Shown here piece after piece: positions 1 through 6,937 of a stretch of 27,146 nucleotides of DNA. Numbering within the stretch: position 1 is the first letter of the stretch; every line of letters begins with the position of its first letter. The notes under the pieces are model-generated. The model did not search any database and had not been told where the DNA came from. It saw only the letters and a list, made by a program, of their open reading frames with translations. This stretch comes from CALEAR01 sp035301485 (lineage in GTDB: Bacteria; Pseudomonadota; Gammaproteobacteria; Pseudomonadales; Alcanivoracaceae): positions 1-27,146 of the forward strand of contig DATGUF010000019.1 in the NCBI GenBank assembly GCA_035301485.1. Reading direction: 5' to 3'. The position numbers and the translations under genes were made by a program.

Positions 1-99
1 TTACAGGGCATCGCCAAGCTGCTGCAAGATATTGCCATCGCTTTTAACTTAAGTTACTACCAGCCAGAAGACAGTGTTGTTGAAGGAGAGCAGCCATGA
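1..99 (+). CDS. TRAP transporter small permease (DctQ-like), C-terminal end only
   Basis: An open frame enters from the left edge and gives 32 residues ending in ...VVEGEQP before TGA at 97-99. The stop overlaps the ATG of the next gene (ATGA at 96-99), the usual translational coupling between the small and large membrane subunits of TRAP transporters. The visible part begins LQGIAKLLQDIAIAF, which resembles the amphipathic end of DctQ proteins. The identity rests mostly on position directly before dctM; the fragment is too short for an independent family call. Confidence 0.6.
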   Translation, partial: LQGIAKLLQDIAIAFNLSYYQPEDSVVEGEQP

Positions 100-1406
100 G
101 TATCGGTATGTTAACGCTGCTGTTTTTCGCCACCATGCTCCTGTTTTTGTTACTGGGGCTGCCACTCGCTTTTGTGCTCGGTGGTGTGTCGGTTATTTTC
201 CTTTATTTCACTTGGGGTATTGATTCTTTCTACATGGTGGCTTCGCAAATTTGGGGCACCATGAATAGCTTCACCCTAGTGGCTATTCCCTTGTTTGTGT
301 TTATGGCCATGATTTTAGAACGAACGGGGGTGGCCCGCGATTTGTACCGCATGATGCATTTATGGTTTGGCGGTTTGCCTGGTGGTTTGGCGCTTGGCAC
401 CTTAGTTATCTGTGCTATTTTTGCGGCCATGGTGGGCATCAGTGGTGCCGCAGTAGTAGCCATGGGTACCATTGCTTTACCTTCTATGTTGGAACGCGGC
501 TACGATAAAAAACTAGCCCTGGGGGTTATTAATACCGGGGGCGGTTGGGGTATTCTGATACCCCCGAGCATTTTAATGATCCTCTATGCACTGATCACCG
601 GTGTATCAGTGGGGCAAATGTTTGCTGCAGGTATCATGCCTGGCGTGCTGCTCATTGTGCTAACTGTTATTTACATTATCGTTCGTTCCATTATTCAACC
701 TCACATTGCACCGCCTTTATCTGCTGATGAGCGCGGCACATGGGCGGATAAGTTCCAAGCCTTAAAAGCGGTTATTTTGCCCATAGGTGTGGTGTTTATG
801 GTGCTCGGCTCTATTATCGGTGGTATCACTACACCGACAGAAGCCGCCGCTATGGGTGTGTTAGGTGCTTTAATATCTGCCGCCGCCTATAAACAGTTGA
901 AGTGGGATATCATACAGGATGCCGCTATTCGCACCTTCAAGCTAACCGGTATGATCATGTGGATATTGTTTGCTGCTCACGCTTTCAGTGCCGCATACCA
1001 AAGCATGGGCGCGCAAGCGCTGATTGAAGGCTTTGTGCAGCTCATTCCTGGTGGCCCTTGGGGAGTCATCATTTCCATGATGCTGATTATCTTCTTGTTG
1101 GCTATGGTGCTTGACCCCGTGGGCATTATGCTGATCACACTCCCTGTGTTCATGCCTATTGTTAAATCCCTAGGGTTTGACCCTATTTGGTTCGGTATTT
1201 TGTTCGTCATCAATATGGAAATTGGCTACAAAACACCGCCCTTTGGATTTAACCTGTTCTACTTGAAAGGGGTTGTGCCTGAAGGGGTTACCATGAAGGA
1301 CATTTATATGTCAGTCATTCCATTCGTGATCATCGAGATCATTGCGATTGGTATTATTATGGTCTTCCCTGCTATCGCAACATGGTTACCGAGCGTGTTC
1401 TTCTAA
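96..1406 (+). CDS. dctM: TRAP transporter large permease, DctM subunit
   Basis: The 436-residue protein is almost entirely hydrophobic with about twelve membrane segments, the usual size and form of the TRAP large permease. The segment GISGAAVVAMGTIALPSML near residue 114, the NTGGGWGILIPPSILMILYA stretch near residue 146 and the TTPTEAAAMGVLGAL segment near residue 246 are characteristic of DctM. It is the ion-driven translocation subunit, working with a periplasmic binding protein and DctQ in uptake of an organic acid. A GGAGAG Shine-Dalgarno lies just upstream (85-90) and the start overlaps the upstream stop. A terminator follows, so this is the last gene of its operon. The substrate cannot be read from the permease; the neighbouring acyl-CoA genes make a carboxylate plausible. 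Confidence 0.93.
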   Translation: MSIGMLTLLFFATMLLFLLLGLPLAFVLGGVSVIFLYFTWGIDSFYMVASQIWGTMNSFTLVAIPLFVFMAMILERTGVARDLYRMMHLWFGGLPGGLALGTLVICAIFAAMVGISGAAVVAMGTIALPSMLERGYDKKLALGVINTGGGWGILIPPSILMILYALITGVSVGQMFAAGIMPGVLLIVLTVIYIIVRSIIQPHIAPPLSADERGTWADKFQALKAVILPIGVVFMVLGSIIGGITTPTEAAAMGVLGALISAAAYKQLKWDIIQDAAIRTFKLTGMIMWILFAAHAFSAAYQSMGAQALIEGFVQLIPGGPWGVIISMMLIIFLLAMVLDPVGIMLITLPVFMPIVKSLGFDPIWFGILFVINMEIGYKTPPFGFNLFYLKGVVPEGVTMKDIYMSVIPFVIIEIIAIGIIMVFPAIATWLPSVFF

Positions 1407-1427
1407 TACAATACTTCGGTATCTCTG

Positions 1428-1465
1428 CGCCACCCACCCAGGTTAACTGAGTGGGTGGCGTTTTT
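1428..1465 (+). terminator. Rho-independent terminator after dctM
   Basis: A perfect 10-bp stem (CGCCACCCAC at 1428-1437 pairing with GTGGGTGGCG at 1451-1460) encloses a 13-base loop and is followed by TTTTT at 1461-1465. It lies 21 bases after the dctM stop. The U tract is only on the plus side, so it mainly ends the transporter transcript before the convergent acyl-CoA dehydrogenase gene. Confidence 0.85.
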
Positions 1466-1482
1466 ATTGGTGCCTACTCTTA

Positions 1483-2622
1483 CTAATCCAAAATTTCACG
1501 CGCAATGAGTTCTTTCATGATCTCTGAGGTGCCCGCTAAAATGCGGTGCACGCGTTCATCTTGGTACAAACGGCAAATTTCGTATTCGTCCATGTAACCT
1601 GCGCCACCGTGCAGTTGCACACCGGCATCCACCATGCGGCCATTTAGCTCGCTGGTGATCAGCTTGGCACGGGCGGCATCCACAGGGTTTAGCTTGCCTT
1701 CGTTATGAACTTGCACGCAACGGTCCACGTAGCACTGCGCCATGTCGATCTCGGCATCGAGGGCACCTAAAACAAAACGGGTGTTTTGCATGCGGCTCAG
1801 CGGTCGGCCAAATACCTTGCGCTCTTGCACAAACTCTTTGGTGATGTTCATGGCTTTAGTGGCTCCTGCAATGTTGCCGCACGCGGCAATTAAGCGCTCT
1901 TCTGCCAAGCCCTGCATTAAGTGGTAAAAGCCTGCATGCACTTGGCCGAGCACGTTTTCTTTTGGTATTTTCACGTTCTCGAAAAACAACTCAGCGGTAT
2001 CTTGCGAATGCATGCCCATTTTTTTCAGGTTACGGCCGCGCTCAAAGCCTTCCATGCCGCGCTCAACGATGAACAAGGTAACGCCATGCGGGTTATCGGG
2101 GTGGGTTTTCGCCGCCACGATCACCACATCGGCGTTAATGCCGTTGGAAATATAGGTTTTCGAACCGTTCAGCACCCAGTGGTCGCCCTCCTCTACCGCG
2201 CGGGCTTTCATGCCGGCGAGGTCTGAGCCTGCGTCGGGCTCTGTCATGGCGATGGCGATAATGCTTTCACCGCTAATGAGCTTAGGCAGAAAACGCTCTT
2301 TCTGCTCTTCCGTGCCAAAATGCTCGATATAGGGCGCCACTAAGCGGCTGTGCAAGGTGATGAAATAACCTGAATCGCCGTGCATGGCATTTTCTTCAAT
2401 GAGAATTTGCTCATAACGGAAATCTTTTAAGCCGAGGCCGCCATACTTTTCATCGGCCCACATGCACAGGTAACCTTGCTCGCCTGCTTTTAAATACGCT
2501 TCTCTGTCTACAATTTTCGCTTCGCGCCAGCGCTCGCTATGGGGGCGAATTTCTTTTTGGAAAAACTGGCGCGCGGCATCGCGGAACATGTCCATTTCTG
2601 GTTCAAAAGGGGGGCGTTGCAT
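1483..2622 (-). CDS. Acyl-CoA dehydrogenase, long-chain (LCAD) type
   Basis: The 379-residue protein is a standard-length FAD-dependent acyl-CoA dehydrogenase catalysing alpha,beta-desaturation of an acyl-CoA. The first family signature (AMTEPDAGSDLAG, residues 125-137) and the C-terminal QLHGGAGYMDEYEICRLYQD region (from 336) are clear. The end AGTSEIMKELIAREI closely matches mammalian LCAD, and Ala replaces the MCAD-type catalytic Glu before GTSEI (residue 363). The base is therefore more likely Glu241 or Glu242 in LAEERLIAA, as in LCAD and isovaleryl-CoA dehydrogenase. The frame is open for 48 more codons upstream, but those overlap the crotonase gene; the ATG at 2622 has AAAGGA seven bases upstream and gives a normal N-terminus. 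It is the last gene of the minus-strand operon. Chain-length specificity is inferred. Confidence 0.93.
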   Translation of the reverse strand: MQRPPFEPEMDMFRDAARQFFQKEIRPHSERWREAKIVDREAYLKAGEQGYLCMWADEKYGGLGLKDFRYEQILIEENAMHGDSGYFITLHSRLVAPYIEHFGTEEQKERFLPKLISGESIIAIAMTEPDAGSDLAGMKARAVEEGDHWVLNGSKTYISNGINADVVIVAAKTHPDNPHGVTLFIVERGMEGFERGRNLKKMGMHSQDTAELFFENVKIPKENVLGQVHAGFYHLMQGLAEERLIAACGNIAGATKAMNITKEFVQERKVFGRPLSRMQNTRFVLGALDAEIDMAQCYVDRCVQVHNEGKLNPVDAARAKLITSELNGRMVDAGVQLHGGAGYMDEYEICRLYQDERVHRILAGTSEIMKELIAREILD

Positions 2623-2665
2623 AAAAAATCCTTTGTTTGTTGTTCGTATTGTTGTGCTGAAAGCG

Positions 2666-3463
2666 TTATTGGCCTTTATAAACGGGCTTACGTTTTTGGA
2701 AAAATGCCATGACACCTTCTTTCCCGTCTTCACTGCGTACGCAGTAGTTTTGCAGGCCGGCTTCAAAACGAATAGCGTCGTCTAAATCCATGGTATCTAC
2801 TTCATAGAGGCACTCTTTGGCGTAACGTAAAGCGAGCGGTGCTTGCTCAGCGAGCTGCTCAGCCAAAGCTTGCGCGGTATCGGCCAACTCTGCAGCAGGC
2901 ACCACGCGGTTGGCGAAACCATACTGCAAGCATTCCTCTGCGCTCAAGCTGCCGCCGGTGGCGATCAATTCATACGCGCGGCGGCGGCCCATGCCTTTCA
3001 ACAACTGCAGGGTGGCACCCCCATCGGGAATAAAACCAATGTGCGCAAACGCCATGTAAATGCTGGCGTTTTCAGACATCAGGCACAGGTCGCAGGCCAA
3101 GGCATAAGCGGCGCCAATGCCAGCGGCGGGGCCATTCACGGCGGCAATCACGGGCTTTGTGCCTTTTGCGATGCGCATTAAAGAAGGCTTAAATTCTTTT
3201 TCTAACTCTGTTTGTGGTAAAAAATCAGGGTTGATGTCGTCTTTTAAATCTGCACCGGCGCAGAACACAGGGTCTGTGGCCCCTAAGACAATCACGCGCA
3301 CTTCGTCGTCGTCGAGGGCGCGATCGAGTTTTTCAATCAGCTCTAAACGCAACACTTGGTTCATGGCATTACGTGCTTCGGGGCGGTTAAACGTTAACGT
3401 AGCAACGCGGTTTTTAACCTCATATAAAATGGTTTCTGTCATGGTTTTCTCATTTTCTGTCAT
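2666..3463 (-). CDS. Crotonase-family enoyl-CoA hydratase/isomerase
   Basis: The 265-residue protein has the crotonase layout: NRPEARNAMN near residue 26, the oxyanion-hole segment FCAGADLKD (67-75) and NGPAAGIGAAYALACD (110-125). Both hydratase glutamates appear absent: the Glu144 equivalent is Ala119, and in place of the QPE loop there is AFAHIGFIPDGG. An Asp (Asp147) in a PDGG context is typical of PaaG-like isomerases and related crotonases, so isomerase or another crotonase reaction is as likely as hydration. The start is uncertain because the ATG region is duplicated: ATGs at 3463 and 3442 lie in the same 16-base repeat and neither has a strong Shine-Dalgarno. It lies 43 bases before the acyl-CoA dehydrogenase gene in the same operon. 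Confidence 0.9.
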   Translation of the reverse strand: MTENEKTMTETILYEVKNRVATLTFNRPEARNAMNQVLRLELIEKLDRALDDDEVRVIVLGATDPVFCAGADLKDDINPDFLPQTELEKEFKPSLMRIAKGTKPVIAAVNGPAAGIGAAYALACDLCLMSENASIYMAFAHIGFIPDGGATLQLLKGMGRRRAYELIATGGSLSAEECLQYGFANRVVPAAELADTAQALAEQLAEQAPLALRYAKECLYEVDTMDLDDAIRFEAGLQNYCVRSEDGKEGVMAFFQKRKPVYKGQ

Positions 3464-3469
3464 GGTTTT
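3433..3469 (-). repeat. Duplicated translation start of the crotonase gene
   Basis: The 16-base sequence TTTCTGTCATGGTTTT (plus strand) occurs at 3433-3448 and again at 3454-3469, a period of 21 bases or exactly seven codons. On the coding strand each copy reads AAAACCATGACAGAAA and contains an in-frame ATG. The gene therefore has two nearly identical start sites and encodes MTENEKTMTET; the proteins would differ by seven residues. Confidence 0.85.
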
Positions 3470-3522
3470 ATCACTGGATAACTAATTACTAAGGCAATTT
3501 TTTACTAGAGCGCGCCCCATAA

Positions 3523-3559
3523 AGCCACCTTACTTTGATTAAGGCAAAGCAAAGTGGCT
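3523..3559 (-). terminator. Hairpin between the SDR and crotonase genes, possible attenuator or partial terminator
   Basis: Arms at 3523-3537 and 3545-3559 pair over 15 positions on the minus-strand transcript (two are G-U), with a 7-base loop. On the plus strand the same positions become A-C mismatches, so the structure is specific to operon-direction RNA. Only a short TTT follows, so a full intrinsic terminator is doubtful; partial termination or protection of a processed end is plausible. Confidence 0.5.
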
Positions 3560-3586
3560 CTTTGGTCAGTGATTATCAGGCAAGGT

Positions 3587-4351
3587 TTAGCGTGGCGGCA
3601 TGCGGATACCGCCATCCACACGGATGGTTTCGCCGTTCACGTAAGCATTTTCCACGATGAATTGGGCGGTGTGCGCAATTTCTTCTGACTCACCTAAACG
3701 TTGTGGGTTTAACACCGTGGCCGACAAAGCGGTGATCACTTTTTCACCAAGGCTGTCGAACATGGGCGTATGAATCAGGCCCGGTGCAATGGTGTTCACG
3801 CGAATGCCGTACTCGGCAAGATCGCGGGCGATGGGCAGGGTCATGCCCACTACGCCACCTTTGGATGCGCTATAAGCCGCTTGGCCTATTTGCCCCTCGT
3901 ACGCCGCCACAGAAGCAGTGTTAATAATCACGCCGCGCTCGCCGTCCACGAGCTCGTTCTTAGCCATTTGCTCGGCCGCTAGGCGCAGTACGTTAAACGT
4001 GCCCACTAGGTTCACTTGAATGACACGGTTAAAATCTTCTAGTGGAAAGGGGCCTTTTCTACCTAGGGTTTTAGCTGCATTACCAATACCGGCGTAGTTC
4101 ACGCAAATGTGGATAGCGCCAAAGGCTTCCATGGTTTTGTTGATGGCGTTGGCCACTGAGGCTTCATCCGCCACGTTGGTTTGCACAAACAAGGCGTTAT
4201 CACCCAGTTCAGCGGCTACAGCTTCGCCCGCATCTTGGTTGAAATCGAGGATGGCCACTTTGGCGCCTGCGGCGGCAAAACGTTTTACGGTGGCTAAGCC
4301 TAGCCCGGATGCACCGCCGGTAATGACGGCCACTGATTGATCTAACTTCAT
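3587..4351 (-). CDS. SDR dehydrogenase, 3-hydroxyacyl-CoA dehydrogenase type-2-like
   Basis: This 254-residue classical short-chain dehydrogenase has the cofactor motif TGGASGLG (11-18), Asp36 at the end of the second strand (which favours NAD over NADP), and the catalytic set Asn114, Ser147, Tyr160 and Lys164 (YSASK). The body resembles HSD17B10-type 3-hydroxyacyl-CoA dehydrogenases, including VNYAGIG in place of NNAG and the long segment before VIINTASVAAYEGQIGQAAYSASK. Placed between an acyl-CoA ligase and a crotonase, it most likely oxidises a 3-hydroxyacyl-CoA; an alcohol or steroid substrate cannot be excluded. Its start has GGAG ten bases upstream. It lies 85 bases downstream of the ligase gene. 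Confidence 0.9.
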   Translation of the reverse strand: MKLDQSVAVITGGASGLGLATVKRFAAAGAKVAILDFNQDAGEAVAAELGDNALFVQTNVADEASVANAINKTMEAFGAIHICVNYAGIGNAAKTLGRKGPFPLEDFNRVIQVNLVGTFNVLRLAAEQMAKNELVDGERGVIINTASVAAYEGQIGQAAYSASKGGVVGMTLPIARDLAEYGIRVNTIAPGLIHTPMFDSLGEKVITALSATVLNPQRLGESEEIAHTAQFIVENAYVNGETIRVDGGIRMPPR

Positions 4352-4436
4352 TTACTGCTTCTCCATTTTATTGGTGTTATTTGTTCACACTTGGTAACAA
4401 GTGCCTCATCATAGGCTCGTGCAGGGCACGTCACCA

Positions 4437-6116
4437 CTATGCCCATGTAACAGGCTGTTTTTTCGCCACCCACTGCTCCGCCTGCGCCATGTATCTGTCT
4501 TCAATAATGTTGCGGCGAATCTTTAATGTCGGTGTCAAAAACTCGTTTTCAATTGTCCATGGCTCAGGCACCAGCACTAGGCTATCTAAGCGTTCATGGT
4601 CTTCTAAAGTGGCATTTACGCTGCTAACAAAATCGGCCAGCTCTTTCGTAAGGCGCTCTACAAAAGTTGGGCTTTGTAAAGAGGCTTCAAGCTCGGGCGA
4701 TAAGGTCGCCAAAGCGATGGGCTGCGCTAAGCCACTGCCCGCTACACAAATAGAATCGAGGGCCGAATGCTCACTGAGTTTGTTTTCGATGGGCACTGGC
4801 GCCACGTATTTACCTTTGGCGGTTTTGAAGAGTTCTTTTACTCTGCCGGTGAGCTTTAAGCGGCCTTGCGGGTCTATTTCGCCGCGGTCTCCCGTTTTCA
4901 TGAAGCCATCCGCGGTCATTTCTTCTGCGGTTTGTTCCGGCATTTTGTAGTAGCCCATCATTTGCGCGGGGCTCTTTACTTCTAGCTCTTGTGTTTCTGG
5001 GTTAATGCGTGCCACCACGCCTTTCACTGGGCTGCCAACATAACCTAAACGCACTTGCCCCACGCGGCTAAAATGCGAGGCGGCAAAGTTTTCTGTCATG
5101 CCATAGCCATCAAGCATTTCTAAACCAAGGTTGCGATACCAAGCCACCAAGTGTGGCGATAAAGGCGCAGAGCCGGTAACGGCAATGCGGCAGTGGTTTA
5201 ACCCTAACTGCGTTAAAATTTTCTTACGTACGATATTATTTAATACAGGTATTTTGAGAAGGCGCTGCAATTTTTTGTCGGGCATTTTGGCAGCCACGGC
5301 TTGGTGAAACTTCGTCCACAAACGCGGTACCGAGAAGAAGAAGGTAGGTTGTGCGCGGCGCAAATCCTCAGCAAAGGTGTCTAAAGAATGGCTGAAATAC
5401 ACATGAAAACCCTTGTCCATGGAGTGCAGCTGCACGGCGGCGCGTTCTGCTCCGTGTGAAAGCGGCAAATAAGAGATCATGCGATCTTCGGGGGTTAAAT
5501 GAAAACAGTCCGACATAGCAGCACAAGCCGCAGCTGCAGACACTTGGTTATGCATAACACCTTTGGGTTTGCCGGTGCTGCCAGAGGTGTAAAGAATGGT
5601 CAGCAATTCATCGGGGGCTGCTAAACGAAATTCGGCCAAGGGTGCATGCTCTCGCATGATGTCATCCCACTGTGGGGTATCCGTGCGCGGCGACATGGGC
5701 AACGACACAATGGGCATCCCTTCTGGTAGGTTTTCTTCAATGCTGTGCCAGTTATCGGCCACGCCATCCATTTTGCCTAATAGCAGCATAATGGAGTCGC
5801 TGTGTTCTAGTACATAAGCCGCTGCTTCGCCGCTCATGGTGGGGTAAATAGGCACACTCACGTGGCCTGCTATCCATATGGCCAAGTCTGCCATTATCCA
5901 ATGCGCGCTGTTTCTGCCTAGCAAGGCAATGTGGCTACCCTTTGGTAATTCCAACGACACCAAATACGCTGCCATACGCCTCACTTGCTCTCCCACTTCA
6001 GCCCAGGTGTAATCCACCACGCGCCCGTCGGGGAACGGTTGGGTCATATACACTTTATGCGGCTGTACTCGCTCCCAATGCAAAAAGCGATCTATAGGGT
6101 ACTGTGCTGTTTTCAT
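4437..6116 (-). CDS. AMP-forming long-chain acyl-CoA synthetase
   Basis: This 559-residue adenylate-forming enzyme activates a carboxylic acid to its acyl-CoA through an acyl-AMP. The ATP-binding loop YTSGSTGKPKG lies at residues 176-186, followed by DGYGMTEN (near 335), TGDRGEID (near 408), the hinge GRVKELFKTAKGKYVAP and the C-terminal lysine segment LTPTLKIRRNII. These are the markers of long-chain (FadD15-like) synthetases. Two ATGs are possible: 6128 has no visible Shine-Dalgarno, whereas 6116 has GAGA eight bases upstream and is chosen; the difference is four residues. It follows the TetR gene by a few tens of bases and starts the catalytic part of the operon, so it probably sets the pathway substrate. 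Confidence 0.93.
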   Translation of the reverse strand: MKTAQYPIDRFLHWERVQPHKVYMTQPFPDGRVVDYTWAEVGEQVRRMAAYLVSLELPKGSHIALLGRNSAHWIMADLAIWIAGHVSVPIYPTMSGEAAAYVLEHSDSIMLLLGKMDGVADNWHSIEENLPEGMPIVSLPMSPRTDTPQWDDIMREHAPLAEFRLAAPDELLTILYTSGSTGKPKGVMHNQVSAAAACAAMSDCFHLTPEDRMISYLPLSHGAERAAVQLHSMDKGFHVYFSHSLDTFAEDLRRAQPTFFFSVPRLWTKFHQAVAAKMPDKKLQRLLKIPVLNNIVRKKILTQLGLNHCRIAVTGSAPLSPHLVAWYRNLGLEMLDGYGMTENFAASHFSRVGQVRLGYVGSPVKGVVARINPETQELEVKSPAQMMGYYKMPEQTAEEMTADGFMKTGDRGEIDPQGRLKLTGRVKELFKTAKGKYVAPVPIENKLSEHSALDSICVAGSGLAQPIALATLSPELEASLQSPTFVERLTKELADFVSSVNATLEDHERLDSLVLVPEPWTIENEFLTPTLKIRRNIIEDRYMAQAEQWVAKKQPVTWA

Positions 6117-6151
6117 TGTTATTCTCATTATTGGGTTGTTAGGCTTTTGTG

Positions 6152-6790
6152 CTACGGCTTGGTGGGCAGCCCAAAAAGCATTTGCGACAGCAGGCGCACA
6201 TGGTTAAGCAAGCGTTTGTGGCTGAAGTTTTCTGGGTCTTCTAAGCGTAGGCGTAATACATTTTCAGCCACTGCGTTAATGCTTTTGGCACCGAGGTCGA
6301 AATCTTCGTTAATCACTACGGAAGCGCCTTTCTCTGCCGCACTTTTTAAACTTTCAGCCAGGTACATTTGCACCATGGCGCGCCCTTCTTGCAAGCGCTC
6401 ATGTAATTCTTTGGGGCTACCTTCTGAGGGCATCAAAAACAAGCGCCAAGCGGCGGGGTTTTCGTCCACGCCTTGCAGTAATTCTTCGATGACACTGACA
6501 AATTGCTCCACCCCGCCACCGGGGTATTTGGCTGTTGAACGCAAATAAATGGCCAGCTCTTTCGCAAATTCACGCTCCACTAACGCGGCTAGCACACCCG
6601 TTAAATCACCAAACTGTTGGTAAATCAACGTACGTGTAATGCCAGCTTCTTCCGCTAAACGCTTCATGCTTACTGCTAAAAAACCGTCTTCTGCCACGAT
6701 TTGCTTGGCAATATCGAGTATTTGATCGCGACGATCGGACGACGACATGCGCTGTGTTGTGGCCGGTTTTTCCTTTGCTTGCTTCAACAT
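6152..6790 (-). CDS. TetR-family transcriptional regulator of the acyl-CoA operon
   Basis: The 212-residue protein has an N-terminal TetR DNA-binding domain: RRDQILDIAKQIVAEDGF (from about residue 20), then the helix-turn-helix MKRLAEEAGITRTLIYQQFGD (about 42-62), followed by a divergent helical ligand domain. It is the first gene of the minus-strand acyl-CoA operon and is divergent from the flavin monooxygenase operon, so it is well placed to control both. An acyl-CoA or oxidised hydrocarbon effector is inferred from context only. AGAGGA lies upstream of the ATG at a somewhat long spacing. Confidence 0.92.
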   Translation of the reverse strand: MLKQAKEKPATTQRMSSSDRRDQILDIAKQIVAEDGFLAVSMKRLAEEAGITRTLIYQQFGDLTGVLAALVEREFAKELAIYLRSTAKYPGGGVEQFVSVIEELLQGVDENPAAWRLFLMPSEGSPKELHERLQEGRAMVQMYLAESLKSAAEKGASVVINEDFDLGAKSINAVAENVLRLRLEDPENFSHKRLLNHVRLLSQMLFGLPTKP

Positions 6791-6937
6791 AATGTTTCGT
6801 TTTCCTCTTTTTCATCAACATAAAACACTTGCAGAGGTTTATGTTTCGCTATAACTTACACTCTGAAACTTACACATTGCAAGTTGTTTTTCACCTTAAT
6901 GTTTTTTTAGCCCAATAATAAGAATGTGGAGATCATA
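6791..6937. promoter_or_regulatory. Divergent control region between TetR gene and flavin monooxygenase gene, with candidate operators
   Basis: This AT-rich region holds the promoters of both divergent operons. AACTTACAC occurs twice in direct orientation (6853-6861 and 6867-6875, period 14), and the second copy is part of an imperfectly spaced inverted repeat AACTT-N9-AAGTT (6867-6885). ATGTTTCG also occurs twice (6792-6799 and 6841-6848). TetR proteins normally bind inverted repeats in such regions, so 6853-6885 is the best operator candidate. I see no clear consensus promoter hexamers. Confidence 0.5.

Noticed and set aside
2623..2766. Longer N-terminus for the acyl-CoA dehydrogenase
   Set aside because: The extra 48 residues overlap the crotonase gene and do not resemble the family; the ATG at 2622 has a good Shine-Dalgarno.
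4388..4403. Hairpin CACTTG-GTAA-CAAGTG between the ligase and SDR genes
   Set aside because: A 6-bp stem without a T tract on either side; too weak to call a terminator.
4381..4950. Plus-strand open frame of 189 codons antisense to the acyl-CoA ligase
   Set aside because: It lies almost wholly within a well-supported gene on the other strand, has low-complexity composition and no recognisable motif or good ribosome site.
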